DNA of 64,000 nucleotides from the NCBI RefSeq assembly GCF_003855255.1, contig NZ_CP034072.1, positions 3,882,245 to 3,946,244 on the forward strand, given 5' to 3'. The translations under genes were made by a program, and so were the position numbers. Under the pieces are notes generated by a model. It made no database searches. It was not told where the DNA came from and was given only the letters and a program-made list of their open reading frames with translations. This document shows positions 41,394 through 49,900 of the stretch, one piece after another (position 1 is the stretch's first letter; each line of letters begins with the position of its first letter). The stretch comes from Mycolicibacterium nivoides. Lineage in GTDB: Bacteria > Actinomycetota > Actinomycetes > Mycobacteriales > Mycobacteriaceae.

Positions 41394-42346
41394 GGTGATC
41401 TCCTCGCCCCACCGTCACCGGCTTGCGACTCGGAGAACCACACGTACATCTTCTTCAGCCCGGCTTCGATCGTGAGGGTGGGACGCCAACCCAGACTCCT
41501 CAGTTTGCCGTTGTCCATGATCTTGCGCGGAGTCCCGTCCGGCCGGGACGCATCGAAGGTCACCTCACCCTCGAAACCCACCACACATTTCATCAGCAGG
41601 GCAAGATCTCGAATGGAGATCTCCTGTCCGGAACCGACATTGATGATCCCCCCGTCGTCGTAGTCCCGCAGCAAGAAGACGCATGCGTCGGCGAGGTCAT
41701 CGGCATCAATCAATTCCCGCAACGGTGCCCCGGTTCCCCACACGACGACTTCCGGCAGGTTCGCCAACTTGGCTTCGTGGAATCGACGCATCAGCCCGGC
41801 AACCACATGTGAATACTCCGGATGGAAGTTGTCGCCCACCCCGTACACGTTCGACGGCATCACTGCGAATGCGTTGAAACCGTGCTGTTTTGCATACGCA
41901 TCGCACATCGCGATACCTGCGATCTTCGCAATCGCGTAGGGCATGTTGGTCTCTTCCAGCGGACCCGAGAGAAGCGCATCCTCTACGATCGGCTGCTCGG
42001 CGTACTTGGGATAGATGCAGCTCGACCCCAGGAACATGAACTTTCGTGTTCCGTACCGATACGCAGCGTCGATGACATTGGTCTGAATCTTGAGATTCTC
42101 ACGGATGAAGTCAGCACCGTAGGTCGAGTTGGCAATGATTCCACCAACTTTCGCAGCTGCTAGCACCACATATTGGGGTCTCTGCAAGGCGAAGAACCCC
42201 TCCACCGCCGTCGCGTCGTCGAGGGGAAGCTCCTGATGCGTGCGAGTCAGGACATTTCGGTAGCCCGCGTCGCGCAGTCGGCGCGCAATCGCGGAGCCGA
42301 CCATGCCGCGGTGGCCGGCGACGTAGATCAGGGAATCAGAATGCAT
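41390..42346 (-). CDS. fcl: GDP-L-fucose synthase
   Basis: 318 residues, short-chain dehydrogenase/epimerase-reductase. It converts GDP-4-keto-6-deoxymannose, the Gmd product, to GDP-L-fucose with NADPH. The N-terminal nucleotide motif GHRGMVGSA, the strongly family-specific LGSSCIYPKYAEQPI and the catalytic YAIAK are present. The start ATG at 42346 has GGAG 7 bases upstream; the frame is open for 70 codons more, but that overlaps the neighbouring acetyltransferase. Its neighbour gmd completes the two-step pathway, so the polymer very probably contains L-fucose. Confidence 0.96.
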   Translation of the reverse strand: MHSDSLIYVAGHRGMVGSAIARRLRDAGYRNVLTRTHQELPLDDATAVEGFFALQRPQYVVLAAAKVGGIIANSTYGADFIRENLKIQTNVIDAAYRYGTRKFMFLGSSCIYPKYAEQPIVEDALLSGPLEETNMPYAIAKIAGIAMCDAYAKQHGFNAFAVMPSNVYGVGDNFHPEYSHVVAGLMRRFHEAKLANLPEVVVWGTGAPLRELIDADDLADACVFLLRDYDDGGIINVGSGQEISIRDLALLMKCVVGFEGEVTFDASRPDGTPRKIMDNGKLRSLGWRPTLTIEAGLKKMYVWFSESQAGDGGARRSP

Positions 42347-42374
42347 GCGTATCTCCATGTGAGGATCGTGGGGA

Positions 42375-42941
42375 TCACCGGACGTGTGGCTGAGCTGCCA
42401 GCACTGTGGCACCGGCGGGAACGTCACCGGCCACCACCGCCGTTGCCCCGACCGTCGCGCCGTCTCCGATGTGAACACCCCGCAGCACAGTCGCTCGCGC
42501 AGCGACCCATACCGAATCCCCGATGACAACCGGAGCGTTGTCGAATTCGAAAGTGGCACTGTGTCGGTCGTGGCTCCCGGTGCACAGGAGCGCCCCCTGC
42601 GATATGCAGGTGTTCGATCCGATCTGCAATCGTTCGAGGTTCAGGATCCAGACCTCCTCGCCGATCCAGGAATTGCGTCCGACCGCCAATTTCCACGGCC
42701 AATGGATCTTCACCTGGTGCCGAACAATCACTCCGGCAGCGATTCTCGCTCCGAACAACCGGAGCACTGTGATGCGAACTGCGTTCGGGCACCACCACTT
42801 CATCAACAATCCGCGCGACATCAGCCACAGGAGCTGAATCGCCACTCCGCGGCCGCGACTGTATCCACTTCCGGTGAAGCCGTCGAGGGAGAAGCGGTTA
42901 CCGGCGTTCGCATGTGACTGGATGGGCCTTGTGGTCGTCAT
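42375..42941 (-). CDS. WcaF-like hexapeptide acetyltransferase
   Basis: 188 residues. It has the arrangement of the colanic-acid WcaF/maltose O-acetyltransferase group: an N-terminal helix, then hexapeptide repeats (about 70-180) with ISQGALLCTGSHD, the loop that carries the catalytic histidine, and a closing VLAAQP. It lies between gmd and fcl, as wcaF lies beside gmd and fcl in colanic acid clusters, so O-acetylation of a fucosyl or neighbouring residue is likely. The start ATG at 42941 is 16 bases after gmd, with GGAG 11 bases upstream. Confidence 0.87.
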   Translation of the reverse strand: MTTTRPIQSHANAGNRFSLDGFTGSGYSRGRGVAIQLLWLMSRGLLMKWWCPNAVRITVLRLFGARIAAGVIVRHQVKIHWPWKLAVGRNSWIGEEVWILNLERLQIGSNTCISQGALLCTGSHDRHSATFEFDNAPVVIGDSVWVAARATVLRGVHIGDGATVGATAVVAGDVPAGATVLAAQPHVR

Positions 42942-42957
42942 GTTCGGGCTCGCTCCG

Positions 42958-43989
42958 CTATTCCCAGCCGGCCAACACGGGTTTGTCCACCCATGGAGTG
43001 CCTGCACACCGGAGAGCCGCGATATCCGCGTCCACCATGATCGCGGCTAGTTCGGGCGTGTAGACCTCCGCCTTCCAATCGAGCAGTCGGGCAACCTTGG
43101 AGGAATCTCCGACAAGCGCGTCGACCTCAGCGGGACGCACGTAGTTCTCGTCGAATCTCACATAGTCCGGCCAGTTCAGCCCCGCTCGTTCGAATGCGAT
43201 TCGGACGAACTCCCGCACGGTGTTCCCCTGGCCGGTGGCAAGTACATAGTCATCCGGCTCGTCGGCTTGGAGCATCCGCCACATTCCTTCCACGAACTCG
43301 GGCGCATATCCCCAGTCACGCACCGCGTCGAGATTGCCCAGAAACAGTTCGTGTTGCATGCCTGCCTTGATCCGGGCCACGGCGCGGGTGATCTTCCGGG
43401 TCACAAAGGTCTCACCGCGCCGAGGAGACTCGTGATTGAACAGGATCCCGTTGACCGCGAACATCCCGTAGGCTTCCCGGTAATTCTTTGTGACCCAATA
43501 CGAGTACACCTTCGCGGCGCCGTAGGGAGACCTCGGATAGAACGGGGTGGCTTCACTTTGCGGCGGTGGGGAGGCGCCGAACATCTCAGAACTCGACGCT
43601 TGGTAGTACCGGCACGACAGTCCGGCTTGCCGCACCGCCTCAAGTAGGCGGACAGAACCAACACCCGTGACACTTCCGGTGTGTTCCGGCTCATCGAACG
43701 ACACCCGCACGTGAGATTGCGCCGCAAGGTTGTAGACCTCGTCGGGATTGATCTTGCTCATCAGCATCGACAGTCTGGCACCGTCGGACATGTCACCGTA
43801 GTGCAGGAACAACCGGGCATCGGGGCTGTGTGGATCCTGGTAGATGTGCTCGACACGGACCGTGTTGAACGTCGATGCCCGCCTGATCAGGCCGTGAACT
43901 TCATAGCCCTTGGCCAACAGCAACTCGGCCAGATACGAGCCGTCCTGCCCGGTGATCCCGGTAATCAGTGCCACTCTGTCCATCAGCAC
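42958..43989 (-). CDS. gmd: GDP-mannose 4,6-dehydratase
   Basis: 343 residues. The first enzyme of GDP-L-fucose synthesis, turning GDP-mannose into GDP-4-keto-6-deoxymannose. The family hallmarks [29 protein letters not shown], the catalytic SSSEMFG and YGAAK, and [15 protein letters not shown] are all intact. GTG at 43989 with GGGAG seven bases upstream is the best-placed start; the ATG at 43983 is possible and changes only two residues. It sits 12 bases after the upstream glycosyltransferase gene. Confidence 0.97.
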   Translation of the reverse strand: MLMDRVALITGITGQDGSYLAELLLAKGYEVHGLIRRASTFNTVRVEHIYQDPHSPDARLFLHYGDMSDGARLSMLMSKINPDEVYNLAAQSHVRVSFDEPEHTGSVTGVGSVRLLEAVRQAGLSCRYYQASSSEMFGASPPPQSEATPFYPRSPYGAAKVYSYWVTKNYREAYGMFAVNGILFNHESPRRGETFVTRKITRAVARIKAGMQHELFLGNLDAVRDWGYAPEFVEGMWRMLQADEPDDYVLATGQGNTVREFVRIAFERAGLNWPDYVRFDENYVRPAEVDALVGDSSKVARLLDWKAEVYTPELAAIMVDADIAALRCAGTPWVDKPVLAGWE

Positions 43990-44001
43990 AATCCCACTCC
44001 C

Positions 44002-45249
44002 TCAACTCTTCTGCGCCGCCAACACGCTCTTGATCCACTGGTCGAACTTGTCTATCGACGCCTTCTCGCTGAGTTCAGCCGCCGCGTACTCGACACCGTT
44101 GGCCCCCAACTTCATCCGTAGATCGGCGTCTCCGCCGAGTGATGCGGCAGCATCGACGAGCAGCGACGGATCCCCTCCTTGGACCACAATTCCGGCTTTT
44201 GAGTCCAAGATCTCCTGTGCTGCATTGCTTTCCGGGCCAATGGATGCCAGTACAGGTGTCCCGCTCTGGAAGTAAGAGGTGAGCTTGCTCGGTATCGACA
44301 TCTCGGCCACCCCGGGTCTCTCGTTCACCAGCAGGATGTCGGCGGCCTTCAAAGCCGCCGCGAAATCTCCTTGCGGGAGCGGGTCCCGGATCTCCAAGCG
44401 GGTCATCTGACCTGCCATCGCTTCGAGCGTGCTTCGCTGATTTCCGTCGCCCATGAGAACGAAGCGCAGGTTCAGTTGATCTTTCTCTGCGATCTGAGCG
44501 GCGCGGACGACGTTCTCGAGACCCTGTTTGACACCCATGTTCCCGGCATGCAGCACCACCGTTTCGTGGTCTGCCCAACCCAGGCGCCCACGGCTCACAG
44601 TTCGGTCGCTTGTGTCAGACGACCGAACGTGGGTCCAGTTTCTGATCGTTGTGATCTTGACCGGATCTACCTGCGCTGCCTGCACGATCTGATCCCGGAA
44701 CCGGTTGTGTGCCACCACGATGGCATCGGCCTCTTGCATCACCCAGCTCTCCAGCCGACCGACAAGCCCGGCCGCGGCGGATCCCCGATTCTGAGTTTCA
44801 CTCAGACCGACGGCGTAGAGATCCTGAACCCAGACACCGAATGCGGGACGGTGCCGGACGGATGCACGACGTCTCAGACATTGGGCCGCAGTCGAGATCA
44901 GTGCCGGTGTTGTGCAGATGACCACGTCTGGCCGGTTCCACCGTGATGCCGCGGCGCGCGCGCCGAAGGTTGCCTCCATGAGAAGGCGGCGAACGTTCGA
45001 CGCCCTTGCCGGAACCGAATGTCGTACCCGCTTCAGGGAGACGCCATCCACCATCTCGCTCGATGTCCACTTCCAGCGATATTCCTCCGGCAACCTCCAC
45101 TCGGGATAGTGGGGCATTCCGGTTACGACATTGACCCGGTAACCCCTGCTCGCCAGGCCACGACACAGTCCTGTCGTATATGGCGCAATGCCAAAGGGTT
45201 CCGGAGAATAGTTGATCCCCAGGACCGTGACAGCTATCTGATCGCCCAT
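44002..45249 (-). CDS. WcaI-like GT4 glycosyltransferase
   Basis: 415 residues, GT-B fold, resembling the colanic acid WcaI group. It begins VTVLGINYSPEPFGIAPYT; the middle has VVLHAGNMGVKQGLENV and the C-terminal donor half ends with SIPSKLTSYFQSGTPVLA. The acceptor is probably the lipid-linked primer made by the product of the preceding gene; the donor could be GDP-fucose given the neighbours, which is inference. The ATG at 45249 has GAGG upstream, 7 bases after the previous stop. Confidence 0.9.
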   Translation of the reverse strand: MGDQIAVTVLGINYSPEPFGIAPYTTGLCRGLASRGYRVNVVTGMPHYPEWRLPEEYRWKWTSSEMVDGVSLKRVRHSVPARASNVRRLLMEATFGARAAASRWNRPDVVICTTPALISTAAQCLRRRASVRHRPAFGVWVQDLYAVGLSETQNRGSAAAGLVGRLESWVMQEADAIVVAHNRFRDQIVQAAQVDPVKITTIRNWTHVRSSDTSDRTVSRGRLGWADHETVVLHAGNMGVKQGLENVVRAAQIAEKDQLNLRFVLMGDGNQRSTLEAMAGQMTRLEIRDPLPQGDFAAALKAADILLVNERPGVAEMSIPSKLTSYFQSGTPVLASIGPESNAAQEILDSKAGIVVQGGDPSLLVDAAASLGGDADLRMKLGANGVEYAAAELSEKASIDKFDQWIKSVLAAQKS

Positions 45250-45256
45250 GACAACC

Positions 45257-46852
45257 TCAGTAGGCCCCGGCGCGTCGGAACACTGCCCGCAGTGTCTTGA
45301 CGATGATCAGAACGTCTTCGATCATCGACCAGTTGTCGACATACGAGAGGTCCAGTCGGACGGATCGCTCCCAGGAGAGATCGGATCGTCCGCTCACCTG
45401 CCACAAGCCTGTTACACCTGGTTTCACCAGCAGTCGGCGCAACACGTCGCAGTCGTATGCCTCCACCTCCCGCCGCAACGGTGGCCGGGGGCCGACGACA
45501 CTCATCTCCCCCCGCAACACATTGAGGAACTGGGGCAGTTCGTCGATACTGAACCGCCGCAGGGTACGGCCGACACCGGTGATGCGCGGATCGTCATGGA
45601 TCTTGAAAAGCGGGCCGTCACCTTCGTTGGCGCTCAACAGTTTGGCCAACTGCTTGTCGGCGTCCTTGACCATGGTGCGGAACTTCATCATCGAGAACGG
45701 CTTGCCATCGATGCCGATCCGTTCGGAGCAGTAGAAAACGGGGCCCCGGCCGCTCAGTTTGATCGCTATGGCGGTGGTGATCAGTATCGGCAGGGTCACG
45801 ATGAGAGCCGCCGACGCGAAACAAATGTCAAAAGCCCGTTTCTGGAACCGCTTCGCGCCGAGATACTGGGGCTTCTCGATGTGCAGCAGTGGTAGTCCGG
45901 CTATTGGTCGCATCACAAGCCGGGCAAGGGCAACGTCCATGACTCCGGTGGACACCACGAGATCAACGCCCATCGGCTCGAGATCCCAGATCAGTCGGCG
46001 GATTCCCTTGACACCGAAGTGTTCCGTGCCTGCAATGGCGACGGTGTCGGCCTCGCAAGTGCGGATCGCCGCCAACACGTGGCTCTCTGCGCCGATGATT
46101 GGGACAGACCGACCGTTGACGATGATCTGTTCGCCCCGAGGGGGGCCATAGCCTGGTATCCCGACCCCCACCACGCGATAGCCATCGACCGGATTTCGGG
46201 TCAGCTCGTTGGCAAGCGTCTGCACCGCATCGAGTTCTCCGATGGCCAACACCGCAGTTTGACAGCCGCCGGAAGTGCGCTTGCTCGCCACGCGACCGCG
46301 CCAGAGCAATCTACTCAGTACCAGGCACAGAGTCCCCACGGGCAGCGCGACCGCCAGGTAGCCGCGCACGACGTCGACCTTGAGGAGAAGCGTGACAATC
46401 GCGATCGCTCCGAACGTCCAGAAGGACGCGGCGACCACGCGCCGATACTCCTCGATACCCGAACCGATGATCCGCGCGGACCGAGTGTGGAGTCCGGCCA
46501 GAGTAGCGAGCCACACCAAGATGAACACGACAGAAGAGCCCGGCACGAAGTACTTGAAGTATTCTGCGCTCGAAGCGGTGGTTCCGAATCGGATGTATTG
46601 CGCCAGAACCACTGCCATGCAGACGATCAAGGTGTCGGTCAGCCGCAGCTTGGCTGCGTAGCGCCGTTGCCAAATGGTGCGCTCGAATACCTGGCTCGGC
46701 ATGAGACTGGGTATGGAAACCGAAGGGCTACCGTTGGCTGCCTCGGGTTTCGGCGGGATTGCGGCTGTGTCACCGACCGCGGGACGATGCCCGTTCCCAT
46801 CGTCGGAACGATCATCGACGGGTCTCGCCTGGATTTCGGTCTGTTGCATCAT
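45257..46852 (-). CDS. Exopolysaccharide-initiating polyprenyl-phosphate sugar-1-phosphate transferase (WcaJ/WbaP type)
   Basis: 531 residues. Four or five membrane helices (about 75-215), a nucleotide-binding-like middle domain (about 215-320) and the C-terminal catalytic domain. The latter begins RAFDICFASAAL and contains KFRTMVKDAD, SIDELPQFLNVLRGEMSVVG and KPGVTGLWQVSGRS. It transfers a sugar-1-phosphate to polyprenyl phosphate, the first step of repeat-unit synthesis. It starts only 20 bases after the lysine 2,3-aminomutase stop, which ties the beta-lysine genes to the polysaccharide genes in one transcription unit. Confidence 0.93.
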   Translation of the reverse strand: MMQQTEIQARPVDDRSDDGNGHRPAVGDTAAIPPKPEAANGSPSVSIPSLMPSQVFERTIWQRRYAAKLRLTDTLIVCMAVVLAQYIRFGTTASSAEYFKYFVPGSSVVFILVWLATLAGLHTRSARIIGSGIEEYRRVVAASFWTFGAIAIVTLLLKVDVVRGYLAVALPVGTLCLVLSRLLWRGRVASKRTSGGCQTAVLAIGELDAVQTLANELTRNPVDGYRVVGVGIPGYGPPRGEQIIVNGRSVPIIGAESHVLAAIRTCEADTVAIAGTEHFGVKGIRRLIWDLEPMGVDLVVSTGVMDVALARLVMRPIAGLPLLHIEKPQYLGAKRFQKRAFDICFASAALIVTLPILITTAIAIKLSGRGPVFYCSERIGIDGKPFSMMKFRTMVKDADKQLAKLLSANEGDGPLFKIHDDPRITGVGRTLRRFSIDELPQFLNVLRGEMSVVGPRPPLRREVEAYDCDVLRRLLVKPGVTGLWQVSGRSDLSWERSVRLDLSYVDNWSMIEDVLIIVKTLRAVFRRAGAY

Positions 46853-46872
46853 TCACCCCAACTTCATGGCCG

Positions 46873-48297
46873 TCATCCGACCGGAACTGCTGTGTCACTT
46901 GGGCAGTCGCGAGCTTCTCGCCACCATGTCTGCCCAGAGGCCGGCAGACTGTCGATCGGGTCGTAGAACGGGTAGACGTGGTTCAAGGCGTCTGGGTCCG
47001 CTGCATCCAACACGGTGCGGTAGTTCTTGCTCCAGTACGAGATGCCCAGGTTTCGGTCGTATCGGACCGCCTGATGGACCCACCGCTTACCGACGAAAGG
47101 CACGTCACAAACGAGTCGCGGTGTCGCAAAGCCGGGCAGATAACCCATGATCGACGACTGCAACTGCTGCGCTTGCCACACTGGGGTCCGCCAATGTTCG
47201 GCATTGGGGATCATGTCGCACATGTAGAAGTAGTAGGGCAGGATGTTTGCTTCGCCCTGAAGCGCGAAGCACAGGTCGAGGAGGTCGTCGGCCGAGGCGT
47301 TCACCCCACGCATCAGCACTCCCTGGTTGCGCACGTCGCGCAACCCCGCGTCGAGCAGAGCCCGCCCCGCCTCTGCGACAAGCGGAGTCACCGACTGCAC
47401 ATGGTTGATGTGGGTGTGCAGCGCCAGGTTTACCCCCCGGGCAGCGGCAACGTGGGCCACCCGATTGACTCCGTCGACCACCTTCGATTGCAGCCAGTGC
47501 TGCGGCAGCCCGGCCAGCGCCTTGGTCGCCAAGCGGATGTCGCGGATGGTGTCGATGTCGAGCAATTGCATGACAAATGATTCGAGCCTCGGCCAGGGGA
47601 CGTTGGCAACATCCCCGCCGGACACCACGACATCACGGACCGTCGGTGTGGCCCTCAGGTAGTCCAACATCAGGTCCTGCCGGTCAACCGGACGCAGGGC
47701 GAGCTTGGCCTTGGTGACCGTTGGCGTGGAATTCCCGATCAGATCCATTCGGGTGCAGTGGCCGCAATATTGCGGACAGGTCGACAGCAATTCGGCGAGA
47801 ACCTTGGTCGGGTATCGATGGGTGAGCCCCTCCACGACCCACATGTCGCTCTCGTGCAACGAATCTCGCTCGGCGTAAGGGTGTGATCCCCATGCCGGTT
47901 CGCGATCGCTGAGCACCGGCAACATGTAACGCCGAATCGGATCGGCATAGAAGGCCTCGGTGAGGCTGCGGCGTTCCGGTGCGCAATGGGGAGCCATGGT
48001 GTTCAGCATCTGCGGCGGCAGCAGCATCGACATGGTCGCCTGCTGTTGTTGGTCGGCGGCAAGGTCGGAATAGAACCGCTCGTCGAGGAGGTCCCCCACC
48101 ACAGCGCGCAGCTGGCCGATGTTCTTGACCGAGTGGGCGCGCTGCCATTGCGGATCTCGCCAATCGGATTCGGTGACCGCCGCCCAACCTGGGTAGCGTC
48201 GCCAGTCGGGCTCGAACAGCTCTTTGCGTACATAGATATACGGCTGGTCGGCAACGGCCGTGAAGCCAGCCTGTTCGGGCTCAATGAGTGTTGTCAT
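46873..48297 (-). CDS. Lysine 2,3-aminomutase-like radical SAM enzyme
   Basis: 474 residues. A radical SAM and PLP enzyme that moves the alpha-amino group of L-lysine to C3, giving beta-lysine. The cluster motif CPQYCGHC (CxxxCxxC) lies near residue 175, followed by a TKAK stretch, then DVVVSGGDVAN, and LHTHINHVQSVTP as in the KAM family. It is longer at the N-terminus than classic clostridial KAM. The start ATG at 48297 overlaps the amine oxidase stop (ATGA); the open frame upstream is a shadow. It occurs beside an adenylation enzyme with a beta-lysine-type pocket, as the mutase does in viomycin, capreomycin and streptothricin clusters, so beta-lysine formation is the best reading. Confidence 0.9.
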   Translation of the reverse strand: MTTLIEPEQAGFTAVADQPYIYVRKELFEPDWRRYPGWAAVTESDWRDPQWQRAHSVKNIGQLRAVVGDLLDERFYSDLAADQQQQATMSMLLPPQMLNTMAPHCAPERRSLTEAFYADPIRRYMLPVLSDREPAWGSHPYAERDSLHESDMWVVEGLTHRYPTKVLAELLSTCPQYCGHCTRMDLIGNSTPTVTKAKLALRPVDRQDLMLDYLRATPTVRDVVVSGGDVANVPWPRLESFVMQLLDIDTIRDIRLATKALAGLPQHWLQSKVVDGVNRVAHVAAARGVNLALHTHINHVQSVTPLVAEAGRALLDAGLRDVRNQGVLMRGVNASADDLLDLCFALQGEANILPYYFYMCDMIPNAEHWRTPVWQAQQLQSSIMGYLPGFATPRLVCDVPFVGKRWVHQAVRYDRNLGISYWSKNYRTVLDAADPDALNHVYPFYDPIDSLPASGQTWWREARDCPSDTAVPVG

Positions 48298-49682
48298 CGC
48301 GACAGCGCCTCTCTCGAATGGTTCGCCGGTTCGGCGCCATGGATCAATTCGGTCGCGACACGTCGACCTGACCTGATCGCGCCCTCCATCAGCCCGAAGA
48401 ACTCCAGGCTGGTTTCGGTGCCCGCCCAATGAACACGCCCATGGGGTTCGGTCAGTGTCGGTCCCAGCCGCAACCAGTCGCCGGGTCCGAACAGGGCGGC
48501 ATAACATCCCCTGCTGTACTTCTCCGCCAACCAGTCGGTCACCGTGCATTGCGACGGCGGCGCCAACTGCGGAAAGAGCCGGTCGGTGTGAAGCAGGGCC
48601 ACATCCCGCTTCTCGTCCGGCGCCAGCGCGCTGAAAGCCGATGCTGCTGCACCGGTGACGAATCCCGTTAGCAGACCAGCAGATTCATCCGGTGGAGAAT
48701 CATCGACCGTGGACAGCAGTGGTCCGTGCGCGCTCACGGACCACCCGGACAGGCCCTGCTCACGCCAGATCGGAGCGGGATAGCTCAGATGGACTTTGAC
48801 CGCGCAGCCGCGGCCCGTTGCCGCCGTCGCTCGCGGGGCGGGCAGCACCGGCCGGAACTCGATCCGCTGCGCCAGCAGCGGCGGAATGGCGACGACAACC
48901 TGGTCGGCCCGATACTCGGAACGTGTGCCATCGAGATCCGAAACACAGTGCACCACAACTTCGTCGGCGCCCTGATCGATCGCAGAGACCGGACGGCCCA
49001 ATCGCACGCGCTCACCGAGCCGCTCAGCGAGCGCCTCACAAAGCCGATGTGCGCCACCATCAATCCGCCACTGCTGGGCGCCGCCCTCGAAGGCGTTGAG
49101 GTACCGGATCCCCCCGCCGGAGCGCAGATAGAAGGCCATGTGCAGAACGGAGATCGCCGCCGGATCGGCCGCCATCATCTCGCCGATGAACAGCGGGAAA
49201 AAGGTCCGCGCATCTGGATGCTTGACCGCGTCGGCAAGCCAACTAGCGGCAGGCAGCTGGTCGAGGTGTTCCGCGCGTGGGCTCTGCCACGGAGCATCTG
49301 GCCGGACCTGTGCAACGAGGTCCTCCAGCCGATCGAACAGATCGCCGAGTGCGACCGCATCCAGCGGAGGCACCCGACTCACAGTTGTCGTCCGTTGATC
49401 GGATACCAAGAAGGTGCTATCCCCGACCATGGCCGTGGAGACCACGCCAAGTCTGTATTCCCGTAACAGTGCGAGCAGCTCGGTGTGCCGCACACCCAGA
49501 TAGGCGGCACCGCCATCGGCGACGACCCCCTCGGACAGCGCGATGCCGTGCATACGGCCACCTACCCGATCACGCGCCTCCAGCACCGTGACGTCCGCGC
49601 CGGCGGCCGCCAGGTCGAGAGCAGCAGTCAGCCCGGCCAGCCCGGCACCGACGACGACGACGCGCATGTCTTCCCCGGTCAT
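48294..49682 (-). CDS. Flavin-containing amine oxidase family protein
   Basis: 462 residues, MAO/L-amino-acid oxidase fold. The N-terminal VVVVGAGLAGL and RDRVGGRM bind FAD. The C-terminal HWAGTETSLEFFGLMEGAI is the family's closing FAD and active-site segment. It would oxidise a primary or secondary amine to an imine or aldehyde. In this operon the amine is probably free or carrier-bound beta-lysine or a product of it; that is inference. It overlaps the carrier protein stop and the aminomutase start, both as ATGA. There is no signal peptide, so it acts in the cytoplasm. Confidence 0.88.
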   Translation of the reverse strand: MTGEDMRVVVVGAGLAGLTAALDLAAAGADVTVLEARDRVGGRMHGIALSEGVVADGGAAYLGVRHTELLALLREYRLGVVSTAMVGDSTFLVSDQRTTTVSRVPPLDAVALGDLFDRLEDLVAQVRPDAPWQSPRAEHLDQLPAASWLADAVKHPDARTFFPLFIGEMMAADPAAISVLHMAFYLRSGGGIRYLNAFEGGAQQWRIDGGAHRLCEALAERLGERVRLGRPVSAIDQGADEVVVHCVSDLDGTRSEYRADQVVVAIPPLLAQRIEFRPVLPAPRATAATGRGCAVKVHLSYPAPIWREQGLSGWSVSAHGPLLSTVDDSPPDESAGLLTGFVTGAAASAFSALAPDEKRDVALLHTDRLFPQLAPPSQCTVTDWLAEKYSRGCYAALFGPGDWLRLGPTLTEPHGRVHWAGTETSLEFFGLMEGAIRSGRRVATELIHGAEPANHSREALSR

Positions 49683-49900
49683 GGCGCCGCGGCGCAGACT
49701 TTGGCGAACAGCCCCTCTGCCGAGGGATTCTCGATGAAGTCCTCCCACGACAGCTCCGGCCCGAAGTCCCGTGCTATCGCACTGAGGACCCGGGTGGCGA
49801 GCAGCGAATCACCGCCGAGGTCAAAGAAGTCGGACTGGGGATGCACCTCGATCGTGTCGAGGACCCTACGGAATATCTGGACGATATGGCCGGCGCTCAT
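49679..49900 (-). CDS. Free-standing peptidyl carrier protein
   Basis: 73 residues, a single acyl/peptidyl carrier domain. The phosphopantetheine attachment serine is Ser32 in [13 protein letters not shown], and the helix pattern covers the entire protein. It overlaps the adenylation gene upstream and the amine oxidase downstream by ATGA on both sides, so it is the dedicated partner of that adenylation enzyme. A phosphopantetheinyl transferase is not in the window. Confidence 0.95.
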   Translation of the reverse strand: MSAGHIVQIFRRVLDTIEVHPQSDFFDLGGDSLLATRVLSAIARDFGPELSWEDFIENPSAEGLFAKVCAAAP

